Source of the DNA: Whitmania pigra | Taxonomy: Eukaryota; Annelida; Clitellata; Hirudinida; Haemopidae | Direction: 5' to 3' | Assembly: GCA_021613335.1 (NCBI GenBank) | Contig: JAJTWR010000425.1 | Span: forward strand, 441,001 to 505,000 | Length of the DNA stretch: 64,000 nucleotides | Shown: positions 15,054-26,871 of the stretch, piece by piece | Position numbering within the stretch: the stretch's first letter is position 1 | How the letters are laid out: every line of letters begins with the position of its first letter | Made by a program: the position numbers and the translations under genes | Notes under the pieces: generated by a model | Databases searched by the model: none | Told to the model about the DNA's origin: nothing | What the model saw: only the letters and a program-made list of their open reading frames with translations

Positions 15054-17190
15054 TTAGATGATTCTCTTCTGTAATTTCAAGGTTGCGTCGGCTATAACCT
15101 CCGCCATGTCAAACTTGTGCTTTGGATCCCTGGACCAAACGGGTGGCGTGACAATGGTGGTAGTTTTGTCAAAGTGGTAGACATTCAGCTTGACTTGCAC
15201 CTTGTCCATTTTGTTGATCTGTTATAATCGAAATCCTGACATTAACTGAGCACCAGATAGATTCAATCACTCAAACTTATAAACTCGTCATTATCGAAAG
15301 ACAAGCTAAACAAATCAAAAACAAAGACACGAGACACTCATTGTTCACATTCCTCTGATTCTAACTAGATGCCAATTTGATTAAAAATGGCACATTGAAT
15401 TTCAACAAATATTGCTTATTATAAACACTCATCAACAAACAAGTAGGAACAAAAAGTGCATAAAGTGCCGAAACTTAACCGTGATCGTGACGTAATATTC
15501 CCCCGGAGTGCTTATTTCTTCCTCGGGCATCTCGAGACAGTCGTCGTTCAGTTCGACACCCTTATCGAGAAGAATGAAAATTACAATTACAACCAAAAAA
15601 ACAATTTCAGAAGCACTTTTTAATAACGAGTCGCAGGTTTTTCATTGTTTGTCCTAATTTCAAAGCGCTGGTAACGCGCGGAATTAAATTTTGCATTTAA
15701 ACCAGCAAACCATTTTTCGCTGATGATTCCGAAGGATAGTTAAATTTTAAAAATCAATAATAATTAAAATGCCTCTAAAAAAAATAAATAAGTCACGTCC
15801 GATTAAACCGAGTTGAAAAACCATAGTCTGTCTTAATCAAACTTGGTCCATCTCCTAAACCTGCCTAAATTTATAATGTAAAATACCAGACGATGTACAA
15901 ACACAGGTCGTCGGATACTAACGCAGATTCTGAAGGCCACTTTGACGTGGGTTTTGTTGAGTTTCCACTCCACAAGAGGACTCATTGGAACAGAAACTGT
16001 CATTCCACTCATCTCTTTTAGAGCCTGAAACCAATCGTTTCAGGTTTTGTTGTCGTTTGTTATTAGAAAATAAAAATAAATAAAATAATAAAATATAGGT
16101 CGAGGTCCATTGTAGTGAAAATAAAAGCTAAAAAACTGACCCTGTGTGCAGATTCTGTCTGACAAAACTTTCCCTCGTTCATCTGAAAAACATTGAATCG
16201 ATCGGCTACAAAATACGGTAAATTTATCTCCCTTGGTTCACAAAATTAAAACATTTCACTCCGCAACGAGCGGTAAATGAGGCAACACGAACTCAGATCA
16301 AATTCGTTAATACAATTAAACAAGAACATTTAATCTTAACAACAGCAGTAAGCCAATTAATTAATTAATTAATTAACAGCATTTGTAAACCTTTCTAAGA
16401 TGTTCAGTCTTGGCGATGTTTTCTGGGGTCACGTAAAGCCCTGCACCGGTGGGCAACATGTGATTCCTTGCAATTTTCTTCTTGATCTTAACGATGTCAC
16501 CAGCAAAACCAAGTCCTGGACAAAATAATAACTTCGTTGTTGAGTTTTTAAATAATTTTATCAATAAAATGAACGAATTCTTCATAAAAAATACAATTCT
16601 AAGTTGTAAGCCGTTTCCTCATTTTACAAATTTCATTATATATTTGTATGCCCAATCTGCAATTGAATTTGCCACACCTATTCAAATGGTCAATTAACTT
16701 CACAACTTTTGACAATCATCATAAAAAAGCTTTAATCCTAATACTATTGACTAGTTAACAGCTAAACCTATCTATCTATCAAATTATGTCCAAAACTTTT
16801 TGATGATCACGACTGAACCAGTTTACTAATAATAATTAAGTTCTCTAATATTACTACCCACCATCGATATCAACAGTAAGAATAACTTCCATGTCTCCTG
16901 CAGGTTTCCAGTTCTGGAAATCCTCGAATATGTAAACATAGTGCTGTTTTTTCAGCCTGGGATAAAATGGACCCGTGCACTGGGGAGCTTTGACTTTCGT
17001 CGGAAACATTCGACTGACGACTACCGTCGTCTGCAAGTTAAAATCGATGCAATATTCATTAAAGATACAAATCAGACCCCAAAAAAAAAACAAAATTGAA
17101 AATACAGAATCTCGTAATTCTAAAACTCACCCTGACGAATTGGAGACTGTGAAAAGTCGGCACAACGTTTAATAATCCTCTGAGCATCAT
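15054..17190 (-). CDS. MRPL9: Mitochondrial large ribosomal subunit protein bL9m
   Basis: Seven exons (17190-17131, 17030-16862, 16515-16391, 16182-16141, 16024-15923, 15560-15480, 15218-15054) close to 247 residues. The bL9 N-domain is clear: MEVILTVDIDGLGFAGDIVK, then IKKKIARNHMLPTGAGLYVT and PENIAKTE, matching the bacterial L9 pattern of a V-(x)n-LG-x-GD-V-x-VK start followed by the ARN-x-L-x-P segment. The preceding ~70 residues form a basic, hydrophobic leader (MMLRGLLNVVPTFHSLQFVR) typical of mitochondrial import. The C-terminal half has the longer mitochondrial extension. Role: part of the mitoribosome large subunit near the L1 stalk. Assignment rests on the L9 motif; the extension is less conserved. 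Confidence 0.88.
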
Positions 17191-18172
17191 TTTCAAAGCT
17201 TATTCAAACTCCTCTGCTGACGAGAAGCAACACCGATAATCGTCTGAATATCGTTCAAGTTGACATTGTCAGCTAACAATTTTGGTTAATTAAATTAAAT
17301 TTTGTTATTAATTGCTCTGAACACGAGTTAGATGTAGTAATCTATATTTATACGATTGAAAATTCAGTTAATTGAACTTTTTTCAAAAATATCATTGATG
17401 GACGATCGAATCTTAATAATCTTATAACGCTAATACAAGTATTTGTAATATTTATGGTTCACTTGTAAAACTTTTTAGAATTTCACATTGTCGTCTAAAA
17501 CAGACGAGCAGCATTGAGGGCTGTCTTCAGGGACGACATTTCAGATTTTTGTAAGAGAGCTGGGGGAAACCATTGCACAAGTTGAGTTGACCATTCTTTT
17601 ACGTCAAAAGTCAGGGGAGATGGCACTGACCCCAATTTGCGTCCTTGATTGTTATATCTAGTTTATCGTCCAGAACTAGCATTTTTAATTAAGCTTAGTT
17701 GGTTGACCAGACCGCACATTACAAATTGTCACTTAGTTCTTGGCAAACCAAATGATTCTTTAATATCACCCCATTATGTTTTCATAACTGTGGAAAAATA
17801 CACTGATTTAGGAACAAAACAATTTCAATGAACTTGCTTTAATTCAAATGGTCATCGTGGATATACTTTTCAAATTTTAATGCAATCACAATAATCGCAA
17901 AGGCATTTTAAAATCCATCAAAAAAAATTCAAAAGAAAACTGGACACCAGTCGAATTAATGGCAACATCTAAAAACATTGAATTTGAAATGTGTTACCAG
18001 CAAATTAATTCAGAGGTTAGTAGGTTCCAAAAATTGAATAAAATGTGCAAAATTTAAAATTCCATGGATTACTCTCACTATGTACAATCATCGAGCAATT
18101 TATGTTCGTCTAGAAGTCAAAAAAAAAAAAAGCAGAACGTTTCAACGAAAAGAAAAAAGCGAATCTGCGTCA
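17191..18172. other. Intergenic with a decayed MITE
   Basis: Contains the MRPL9 promoter and the 3' region of CREBL2. Apart from the hAT-type MITE copy at 17528-17647 I see only AT-rich sequence. Confidence 0.45.
17528..17647 (+). mobile_element. Decayed hAT-type MITE copy
   Basis: Begins CAGGGACGACATTTCAG, identical to the start of the element at 31750, and ends CAATTTGCGTCCTTG, an imperfect inverted copy of the start. The internal part shares the TCAGGGG...CCCC pattern with the 31.75-kb copy but has diverged and has lost an evident 8-bp duplication. Confidence 0.55.
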
Positions 18173-18981
18173 TCACTCTGCCAGTTTATCTTTGGCCATC
18201 TCCAGAACTTCCTTTGGTATGTGACCCTCATCAATGCTCTTGCAATATCCCTTGTACTGAAATCAAAAATTCAATCATTTGCCACCATACAGCACAGTAA
18301 TGCATTAGAAATGAGAAATATTATAAGTAAAAAAAGGCATTTGCAAACAGAACATTTAAAATATCGCAAAACAAGTTCAACTTACTGGAACTAATAAAGT
18401 TTTATCTACAAAATTATGAAATAAACAAACATTTCGTACTAAAAGCCTCATCACTTTCACATCAGATAACATAAGAAAACAAGAACCTAAAGATGTCACA
18501 CGTTCTCTCATTCACACTTCATTCACCCATCTTACCACTTCAAGTTCTTTCTTAAGAACCTGGATGGTCTTTTCCCTACTGGAGACAAGCTCTTCCAAGT
18601 ACTGATACCTCAGCTTTTTTCTGGCTCTGCATTCCCTGGCAGACTGCTGGCTTCTTTCCAGCTTCATTTTTACGTCGAGTTTCGCGGGTTTTCTGCCCCT
18701 ACGACCTCCGCTCCTACCTTCCGTCTTCTCGCCTTGCGTACCCGAAGATTCCCCCTAGGGCAATAAAAAGTTATTAGCTCTGAGAAAGATGCTCGTCTTT
18801 GTATTAGAGAAGTTCATGCACAGACACCTATCGCTAGAGTTATGACGCATTTAAAGCAAGCTGTTTACCATAATTTTTACGCTTAATTAATTCCTGGCAG
18901 CCATCAATTAACCTCCTTAAAGTTTTCGTCTTTATTTTCTTTCAAATTTGCGTTTAAATAAAAAAGCTCCGATTTAGCCAT
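18173..18981 (-). CDS. CREBL2: CREB-like bZIP transcription factor CREBL2
   Basis: Three exons (18981-18913, 18754-18536, 18256-18173) join in frame to 123 residues, close to the vertebrate 120. The protein is nearly all bZIP: GRRGRKPAKLDVKMKLE, then RSQQSARECRARKKLRYQYL (basic region) and EELVSSREKTIQVLKKELEV (zipper), then YKGYCKSIDEGHIPKEV. The match to CREBL2 extends past the zipper, so the orthology is firm. It is a nuclear factor that dimerises with CREB and binds cAMP-response elements. The start codon lies only 47 bp from the left end of the foldback transposon at 19029, so the native upstream region has been displaced about 5.3 kb. Confidence 0.93.
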
Positions 18982-19028
18982 TGAACTTCATCGTACAAAT
19001 ACATGTTAGAGAACTCTGGTCGGCCTGT

Positions 19029-20345
19029 ACTGGAGTAATCGCAGTTTAATATCTATACAGACATTCCTTAGTAAACAAAGATAAACCACGCCCCCCTATT
19101 ATAATAATAAATTATGTATATGTTGAAATAAAATAAAACGAATTATTTCAACACAAAACGTTGTTTAATTATTAAAAAATTAGTGAAAATTTATAATATA
19201 TATGTATTTAGAATATCTGTGTCACTTAAGATAGTTACACATAATGAATGTCGCTTTTGTTAAACATTCAAAATGCTATTCCAAAATTAAATTTAATATA
19301 CTTTTAACCGTATATATATAAATATTTTAATTTGACAAAATTGTTTCAAGTTATAAATATATTTTATATGCTCCCAATATCAATATGTACTCGGAGAGCT
19401 ATAAAGGGATTTTTAACCGGGCTAATTAATGAACATTAACAAAAGACAAATAACACACAAAAACAGGTTATTTAAACTACACATATAAATGATGCAAGTG
19501 TTGAAATAATATTGAGCGTCTATAGCCCATCAATATCCATATTGAGAGCTAAAAATAGATTCTGAATATCAAGACTCTTTAAGCCATATAGATAATGAGG
19601 CTAGTGTAATATTAATATTATAATGAGCGGTCCTTTTCCATAGCCCACCAATATCCATATTGAGAGCTAAAAATAGATTCTGAATATCAAGACTCTTTAA
19701 GCCATTCAGATAATGAGGCTGGCTTGTCAAGCGTTGAACTAATATTATAATGAGTGCCTCTTTCCATATAGCCCACCAATATCCATATTGAGAGCTAAAA
19801 ATAGATTCTGAATATCAAGACTCTTTAAGCCATATAGATAATGAGGCTAGTGTAATATTAATATTATAATGAGCGGTCCTTTTCCATAGCCCACCAATAT
19901 CCATATTGAGAGCTAAAAATAGATTCTGAATATCAAGACTCTTTAAGCTATATAGATAATGAGGCTAGCTTGTCAAGCGTTGAACCAATATTATAATGAG
20001 TGCCTCTTTCCTATAGCCCACCAATATCCATATTGAGAGCTAAAAATAGATTCTGAATATCAAGACTCTTTAAGCCATATAGATAATGAGGCTAGTGTAA
20101 TATTAATATTATAATGAGCGGTCCTTTTCCCTAGCCCACCAATATCTATATTGAGAGCTAAAAATAGATTCTGAATATCAAGACTCTTTACGCTATACAA
20201 ATAATGAAGCTAGTGTAATATTAATATTATAATGAGCGGTCCTTTTCCATAGCCAACCAATATCCATATTGAGAGCTAAAAATAGATTCTGAATATCAAG
20301 ACTCTTTACGCTATACAGATAATGAGGCTAGCTTGAACCAATATT
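19029..20345 (+). repeat. Left inverted arm with 7 tandem units
   Basis: Unit anchor ATTGAGAGCT occurs at 19541, 19659, 19787, 19905, 20032, 20150 and 20268, so spacing is 118, 128, 118, 127, 118 and 118. Longer units contain an extra GCTTGTCAAGCGTTGAAC segment, shorter ones TGTAATATTAATATT. The outer part (19029-19500) is the inverted copy of 23880-24342. Confidence 0.9.
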
Positions 20346-22880
20346 GTAAGTCTAAGGTTTACTTCTGAAGAAATTTAATTTATCTTTCTCACAATACTAA
20401 TCTATTGTCATCAGACACTTTTTTTCAAGTTATTTGCGCTTAACAGCTTTGATTCAAATTCGTTTTGTTTTTATGCTACAAACTTGACAGCAGGGTTGTG
20501 TTGTTACTATACTAATCATTTTGACAGGAATTATATCCCTTGGGCTACAACGTATATTTTTTGTTTCTTGTTCAGAATTTTTAAATAAACGAATTCAAAC
20601 AACTAAAAACAATACAAAAATCTTCGGTGAATCAACAAAAGACAAATAAAAATTACATTATTGGTTACAAATTTAATGAACTGCAACAATTGGATTCTTG
20701 AAACAAAAATAATTGCTTATTCATTGAAGTAAGTTTTTAGGAAATGTTTGGGTTGGCAAAAAATACCGTCGTCCGTAAAATAGCGGACGTTTGCGGAGGA
20801 AGGCGATGGGAGACAAAATCTGCAATTTTTACGGACGTCTTTTATAGACGCCTCCTGCAATATACCGATGATAACTTTCCACGTATATATAAAATCCTTT
20901 GTATAAAGTTATAAGCAGACATTGTTTTTATAAGCTCTTAGTTATGCAATGGACTTTCATCAAATAAATAAATATGAGCGCTGCATGCTGATTGGCTCTC
21001 GCTACAACTGCTCCGACAACTTGTTATTTGGTTACTCTAACATGGCTCTTTGTAAGTGGTTTTTTATATGAAACCATTTAAAATGTCTAATGACGTCATT
21101 TTGGAGATGACTAGGACCAGAGACGTTGTCCCCCGACTTTAGACTAGATGGAAAAAACATCATCTTGTCATGATTTATGAGGGTTTGGCCTCGTGACTTT
21201 TGGCTAGAAGCAAATAAAGGTCTCCTCAGATTGTGCGAGGGTTTGTCCGCTAAAAAAGCTGAAATGACTAGGATGTGTTGTTGCAAATTCCAATAGTAAT
21301 GAAAATAACAGTAATAATGAGTAACATCATCCACAAGTATGGATGTGTTCATTTCTTTCTGATTTGATCTGTCATTCATCAACTAGTCATTTATTGCTTT
21401 GACCATACCTCCTTTAATGAATAGGTTGTTCAAGGCTGATATTTTTTGTCGGTTGAATAATACTAGTTATTATTTACATCGTTTTAATAATTTTTTGTTT
21501 TGTAGTTAATAATAATAAATTGCATCAACTAACGATTTTGAGTTTAGGCTACGATTCCTTTTTAATTATGCGGAACGAATAAACGCATTTCAAAGAAATC
21601 TTGGAAAAAGTAGGTTTGCTGTCACGGAAAGCTTTTCTTGTTTTAAAGTCTTTTATGTTAAAAATAATGTATACAATAAACTATATAAAATGTTGAAATT
21701 TAGCTTTTAACCAATAATAACCCAGTTATTTCGGTATTTATTAGAATTAATAAAAAAAATAATAATTAGTAATTAATAATTAATGTTTTATTAAATTCTA
21801 TTATTCTACGTTATGTTTTAAAAATTTTATTATTTTATTATACACCAGATTATGAAAAATGTCACTAGGATTTACGTTACCCACTAGTAGATTTGGAATC
21901 TCAGTCGTGCATGTTTCTCGATTGACTACTTTATGGTGAATATCTCTCAAACTAATTTGAATTGGAAGGTCAAACTTCAGATTATGGAAGAAACATTCAT
22001 TTTCTAACATGCTTAAAAGAATAGGTTCTCTAAAATTGGTTGAAGTCGAGATTTTAGGCACTTGTATGTTCTGCAGAACATTTATTATATCTTTCTTAAT
22101 ATAAAGTTCACACGTTTTTTTCTATGATTATAATGTAGTTAGATTGTAATTACCTATACTTTTATAAAGTGATTCTTAAACGAAAATGAATGTTTGTTTT
22201 AAACACGTTTTTATTAATATCTTGCTAAATATATGTAGTTAGAAATTCAACTTCAGACATGTTTGTCTCCAAGTCATGGGTGGTATTTAATTTTAGTACT
22301 TGTACTTTAGAATGTATTATTGAAAGGATTTGAATGCAATTTTACCCTAATATATTCATTTCAATATTGTTCACTTTTAAACACACTATACTTTCTATCG
22401 CCTATTGATTAGATAAGCTAAACGTAATCGATCTGACAAGAAAGATTTAAAGATATAGATTTAATTCTTAGCACGGAATATATGCATTAAAAAATAAAAC
22501 CTTGGTCTAATCGTAAGTAGACCTTAGGACAAGGGGTCATTCAAAAAAGCTCGCAAGTGGGGGGCTTCAAAAGCATACTAAGAATACTGAGAGGGGAGGG
22601 CAATTGCTTTTTGCGAAATAAAAACGAAATAATTTTATTTTTATTGATTTTATTTTTATTTCTTAAATATAATTTTATTGATAATTTTGGGACCGTCCAT
22701 AAAATATGTCACGCTCGAGGGGGAGGGGGTAAACCTCTATGTAACGTGACACAAATTAAAAATTAAAGTTAAGGTTTTTTTGCGAACATCTTTTGTTGAC
22801 GACCCCCAATGAAAAAAGCGTCCTCAAATTCAAATTTTGTGTTTCCCTGCGCCCCAATAGAGATCTGCCGTCATAACTCT
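20346..22880. other. Core of the foldback element, no intact transposase
   Basis: About 2.5 kb of single-copy sequence between the arms. The longest minus-strand open frames are near 21382-21032 and 22061-21801, and neither resembles a known transposase. Toward the right side it holds a GC-richer block (22530-22860) with the motif GGGACCGTCCATAAAATATG followed by a G-run and, after about 40 bp, CGTGACAC, an inverted partner of ATGTCACG. Confidence 0.55.
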
Positions 22881-24342
22881 GCTCATTGTAATATTAATTC
22901 AACATTAGCCACATTATCTGTATAGCGTAAAGAGTCTTGATATTCAGAATCTATTTATAGCTCTCAATATGGATATTGGTGAGCAATAGGAAAGAGGCAC
23001 TCATTATAATAGTGGTTCAACGCTTGACAAGCTAGCCTCATTATCTATATGGCTTAAAGAGTCTTGATATTCAGAATCTATTTTTAGCTCTCAATATGGA
23101 TATTGGTGGGCTATAGGAAAGAGGCACTAATTATAATATTGGTTCAACGCTTGACAAGCTAGCCTCATTATCTATATGGCTTAAAGAGTCTTGATATTCA
23201 GAATCTATTTTTAGCTCTCAATATGGATATTGGTGGGCTATAGGAAAGAGGCACTCATTATAATATTGGTTCAACGCTTGACAAGCTAGCCTCATTATCT
23301 GTATGGCTTAAAGAGTCTTGATATTCAGAATCTATTTTTAGCTCTCAATATGGATATTGGTGGGCTATATGGAAAGAGGCACTCATTATAATATTAGTTC
23401 AACGCTTGACAAGCTAGCCTCATTATCTATATGGCTTAAAGAGTCTTGATATTCAGAATCTATTTTTAGCTCTCAATATGGATATTGGTGGGCTATGGAA
23501 AAGGACCGCTCATTATAATATTAATATTACACTAGCCTCATTATCTATATGGCTTAAAGAGTCTTGATATTCAGAATCTATTTTTAGCTCTCAATATGGA
23601 TATTGGTGGGCTATGGAAAAGGACCGCTCATTATAATATTAATATTACACTAGCCTCATTATCTATATGGCTTAAAGAGTCTTGATATTCAGAATCTATT
23701 TTTAGCTCTCAATATGGATATTGGTGGGCTATGGAAAAGGACCGCTCATTATAATATTAATATTACACTAGCCTCATTATCTATATGGCTTAAAGAGTCT
23801 TGATATTCAGAATCTATTTTTAGCTCTCAATATGGATATTGATGGGCTATAGACGCTCAATATTATTTCACACTTGCATCATTTATATGTGTAGTTTAAA
23901 TAACCTGTTTTTGTGTGTTATTTGTCTTTTGTTAATGTTCATTAATTAGCCCGGTTAAAAATCCCTTTATAGCTCTCCGAGTACATATTGATATTGGGAG
24001 CATATAAAATATATTTATAATTTGAAACAATTTTGTCAAATTAAATTATTTATATATATACGGTTAAAAGTAAATTAAATTTAATTTTGGAATAGCATTT
24101 TGAATGTTTAACAAAAGCGACATTCATTATGTGTAACTATCTTAAGTGACACAGATATTCTAAATACATATATATTATAAATTTTCACTAATTTTTTAAT
24201 AATTAAACAACGTTTTGTGTTGAAATAATTTGTTTTGTTTTATTTCAACATATACATAATTTATTATTATAATAGGGGGGCGTGGTTTATCTTTGTTTAT
24301 TAAGGAATGTCTGTATAGATATTAAACTGCGATTACTCCAGT
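22880..24342 (-). repeat. Right inverted arm with 8 tandem units
   Basis: Anchor CTCTCAATAT occurs at 22961, 23088, 23215, 23342, 23470, 23588, 23706 and 23824: spacing 127, 127, 127, 128, 118, 118, 118. Long units are grouped on the core side and short units on the outer side, unlike the alternating order in the left arm. Confidence 0.9.
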
Positions 24343-24910
24343 TCGGCCTGTGCTGATAGTCTCAAATTGTTTACCAACGTATGAAACATTCTCCTTTGTT
24401 AATAGAAATTCCCGCAAATAAATTGTTTTAATTTCATTTTATTTTACTCTGTGTAATTTACTAAACAACGTAATTTAAGGTCATGCAGCCTTTGTAGAAA
24501 CTCATCTAGGAAATGTTAGTATGCTTATGTAAGTAAATTGTAAAGTAAATATTTTAATAAACAAATTTAAAATAAATATAAAAAATACAAAAATAATGTG
24601 TACGATAGTTTTCTTGCAAAAATAGGTGAAGACAATTGTGTGGATATTAAACCGTAACGCGATTTAATAACATAGTAAATATATTTCTAGAAAACTCACT
24701 AAAAAAACAGTGCAATTACATTAAACCGTTTTCAACTCGCTTCCATATGAAAATTGAAAAAAATTGCAGGGTAACTTACAAATTTTAGACGTCACAAAAT
24801 ATAATAATTTATTGTATTGCAATAAATAGTTTAAAAGTGCCACACTTAGGCTCAATCACTTAGTCAACTCGAAGTAAACAGTAAATTGTGTTGCTGTCGC
24901 GGTGACAGTT

Positions 24911-26395
24911 ATGAATAGTGACGAGAGCTCTTTTTATAAGCAATTGAAAGGCTATTTCGAACGCACACTTTATTACGAAGATGCTGCACTTAAAGAAAAG
25001 GCTCGGAAATGCATGAATCTCAGTCAACTGAATTCTCGAGCTAGATCTAAATTGGATTCGCTAGGTTTGGATGGGACATACCTCCGGGACATGCTCTTAT
25101 TGGAGATTTTAGAATGGTTTAAATACGAGTTTTTTACCTGGATGGACAAACCATCCTGCCATGCATGCCAAGGAATAACGAGGCTAGCTGGTCAAACCAC
25201 TCCAAACAATGATAGGCTAGGGAAGAAAAATATAACAGACCGTGTAGAAGACTACATATGCACTTCATGTGAAGCTCACACACCCTTCAAAAGATACTCG
25301 CACCCTGAAAAACTATTGGAGACAAGGACAGGACGCTGTGGGGAATGGGCAAATTGTTTTGTTCTTTGCTGCAGAGCAGCAGACTTTGAAACTCGCCTTG
25401 TACTTGGCATCTCCATGGATCACGTCTGGGCGGAAGTTTATTCTGATAAGCAGCAGCGCTGGCTCCACTGCGATCCTTGCGAGAACGTCTGCGACAAGCC
25501 GTTGCTGTACGAAGCCGGATGGAAAAGGCAGCTGACCTACATCGTAGCCTTTTCTTACGACAACATCCAGGACGTCACGTGGAGGTACAGCGGCGACCAC
25601 GTCGAGCTTCTCAAAAGAAGGACTTCCGTCAATGAAAATTGGCTCGTCCGGGCGATCTGCAAACTCAGAGCCGAGAGGTTCCGACTGCTGTCTCCGAGTC
25701 AAGAGGCAAAAAATCAAATCCTAGAAAGAACGGCCGTGGAGTTGGTCGAGCTGTTAAACCCCAGCAACTCCAGCACTGAAAATCTGTCGGGCAGAACCTC
25801 CGGCTCTCTGGCGTGGAGAATGGCCAGAGGAGAGCTTGGATCAGAACGGGATCAGCCCCTCGCACCTTACGTCATCAGGCCTACAGAAACAGAGCTGGCC
25901 AGCAACTGCCTGAGCCTTTCTTATAGCTGCTCGAAGGACAGTTACACCAGAGGGGATGGTTTGAATGCAGAGGTCGTGTCGGGTTGGAGAAGTCTTTTGT
26001 CGGAGGTCAAGGATGTTTTCAGGAAGGTGGAGCGGGATTGGAAGAAGGCGTACCTGTGCCGAGCGGAGAACAGCTCCGAGGCGACCGTGAAGTGGAAGTT
26101 CGACCTCTCCGAAACCGACAAAATGCTTCGGAAGGTGCAGATCTACGTCGGATGTCAGTGTTTCGAGAAAGGCCGGATACTTTTGAAGATGCTGAACGAC
26201 TCCGGTAAGGAGGTAGAAATTCCGCCCAACGAGGAAAGGACGCTGGAAGAATTCCGCGGCAGTAAAGCCATTTCCCTCGTGGCCACCATGGCAGGCGGAA
26301 GAGGTGAGAATGCCTGGCAACACTCCCAACTATTCAGACAGGATCTCGAATCAAGTGCCTTGCCTCTAAGAGTCAAACTGATCTTCGAAGATTAG
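24911..26395 (+). CDS. NGLY1: Cytosolic peptide:N-glycanase, intronless, lacking PUB domain
   Basis: One uninterrupted frame of 494 residues from ATG 24911 (an in-frame GTG nine bases upstream is not used). It removes N-glycans from misfolded glycoproteins exported from the ER. The transglutaminase-like fold is complete: zinc-binding CxxC pairs at about residues 83/86 and 117/120, catalytic Cys143 in GRCGEWANCF, His171 in MDHVWAEVY and Asp188 in LHCDPCENVCDKPLLYE. The region 205-250 (GWKRQLTYIVAFSYDNIQDV) is typical of the family, and the C-terminal ~190 residues have the length and pattern of the PAW mannose-binding domain (WKFDLSETDKMLRKVQIYVG). The N-terminal PUB domain of the ~650-residue vertebrate protein is absent. 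All other genes here have introns, so this could be a retrocopy or a lineage-specific intron loss. Confidence 0.93.
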   Translation: MNSDESSFYKQLKGYFERTLYYEDAALKEKARKCMNLSQLNSRARSKLDSLGLDGTYLRDMLLLEILEWFKYEFFTWMDKPSCHACQGITRLAGQTTPNNDRLGKKNITDRVEDYICTSCEAHTPFKRYSHPEKLLETRTGRCGEWANCFVLCCRAADFETRLVLGISMDHVWAEVYSDKQQRWLHCDPCENVCDKPLLYEAGWKRQLTYIVAFSYDNIQDVTWRYSGDHVELLKRRTSVNENWLVRAICKLRAERFRLLSPSQEAKNQILERTAVELVELLNPSNSSTENLSGRTSGSLAWRMARGELGSERDQPLAPYVIRPTETELASNCLSLSYSCSKDSYTRGDGLNAEVVSGWRSLLSEVKDVFRKVERDWKKAYLCRAENSSEATVKWKFDLSETDKMLRKVQIYVGCQCFEKGRILLKMLNDSGKEVEIPPNEERTLEEFRGSKAISLVATMAGGRGENAWQHSQLFRQDLESSALPLRVKLIFED

Positions 26396-26871
26396 AGCCA
26401 TTAACAGGTTTGACCTGAAAAAATTTTCTGCAAGATCGCCTATATGACTAATCTTTTCGGGCTTATGCCTACGATCCCCTTGATTTCATATTTATTGTCG
26501 GTTGAATTTTGTGGAAATTAAACTACATACGAGACTGAAGTTATTGAATTTAATCAAAACAACTGCAAAACAAGAAAAACCACCACGAACAAACAAACAC
26601 GTCAAAAACTCTCCAAACCGAAGTGATAACAATGGAAGCTTTGAAGAGTAACTCAGATTAACGGTAAAAACGAACGTTTGATGTCGATAATTTGGCGAGA
26701 TTGTCATCGATGAGATTATCATTTTATGTCAACTTAAAGGAACCTCGAACGAACAACGAAGGGAGTCCGTCTCGTCGCTAAGGCGCAGATTCGTTTAGTC
26801 CGGGGAGAACCCTGTTCGGAATTATTAAGAGGTGTTCACGGGTGCGTAAATGTCATGAGAATCAAACAAAC

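Larger units (their letters stand above)
19020..24351. mobile_element. Foldback-type DNA transposon, complete with 9-bp TSD
   Basis: The element proper is 19029-24342 (5,314 bp), starting ACTGGAGTAATCGCAG and ending in its exact reverse complement. It is flanked by a perfect 9-bp direct repeat TCGGCCTGT (19020-19028 and 24343-24351). The inverted arms are long: left about 19029-20345, right about 22880-24342. The outer ~500 bp of each arm is unique; the inner part is a tandem array of 118- or 127-bp units, seven on the left and eight on the right. The core (about 20346-22880) has no long ORF, so the element is non-autonomous. Tandem-repeat arms plus a 9-bp duplication match Drosophila FB-like foldback elements; a 9-bp duplication is also typical of Mutator-like elements, so the mobilising transposase may be of that type. 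Confidence 0.9.

Noticed and set aside
20744..20905. Possible helix-turn-helix transposase remnant (FGLAKNTVVRKIADVCGG)
   Set aside because: Only about 50 codons, preceded at once by a stop and not supported by any further transposase motif.
19541..23833. CRISPR-like or satellite array
   Set aside because: Units are 118-127 bp without variable spacers and occur as inverted arms of one transposon.
25313..25717. Minus-strand frames within NGLY1
   Set aside because: Shadow frames of the GC-richer coding sequence.
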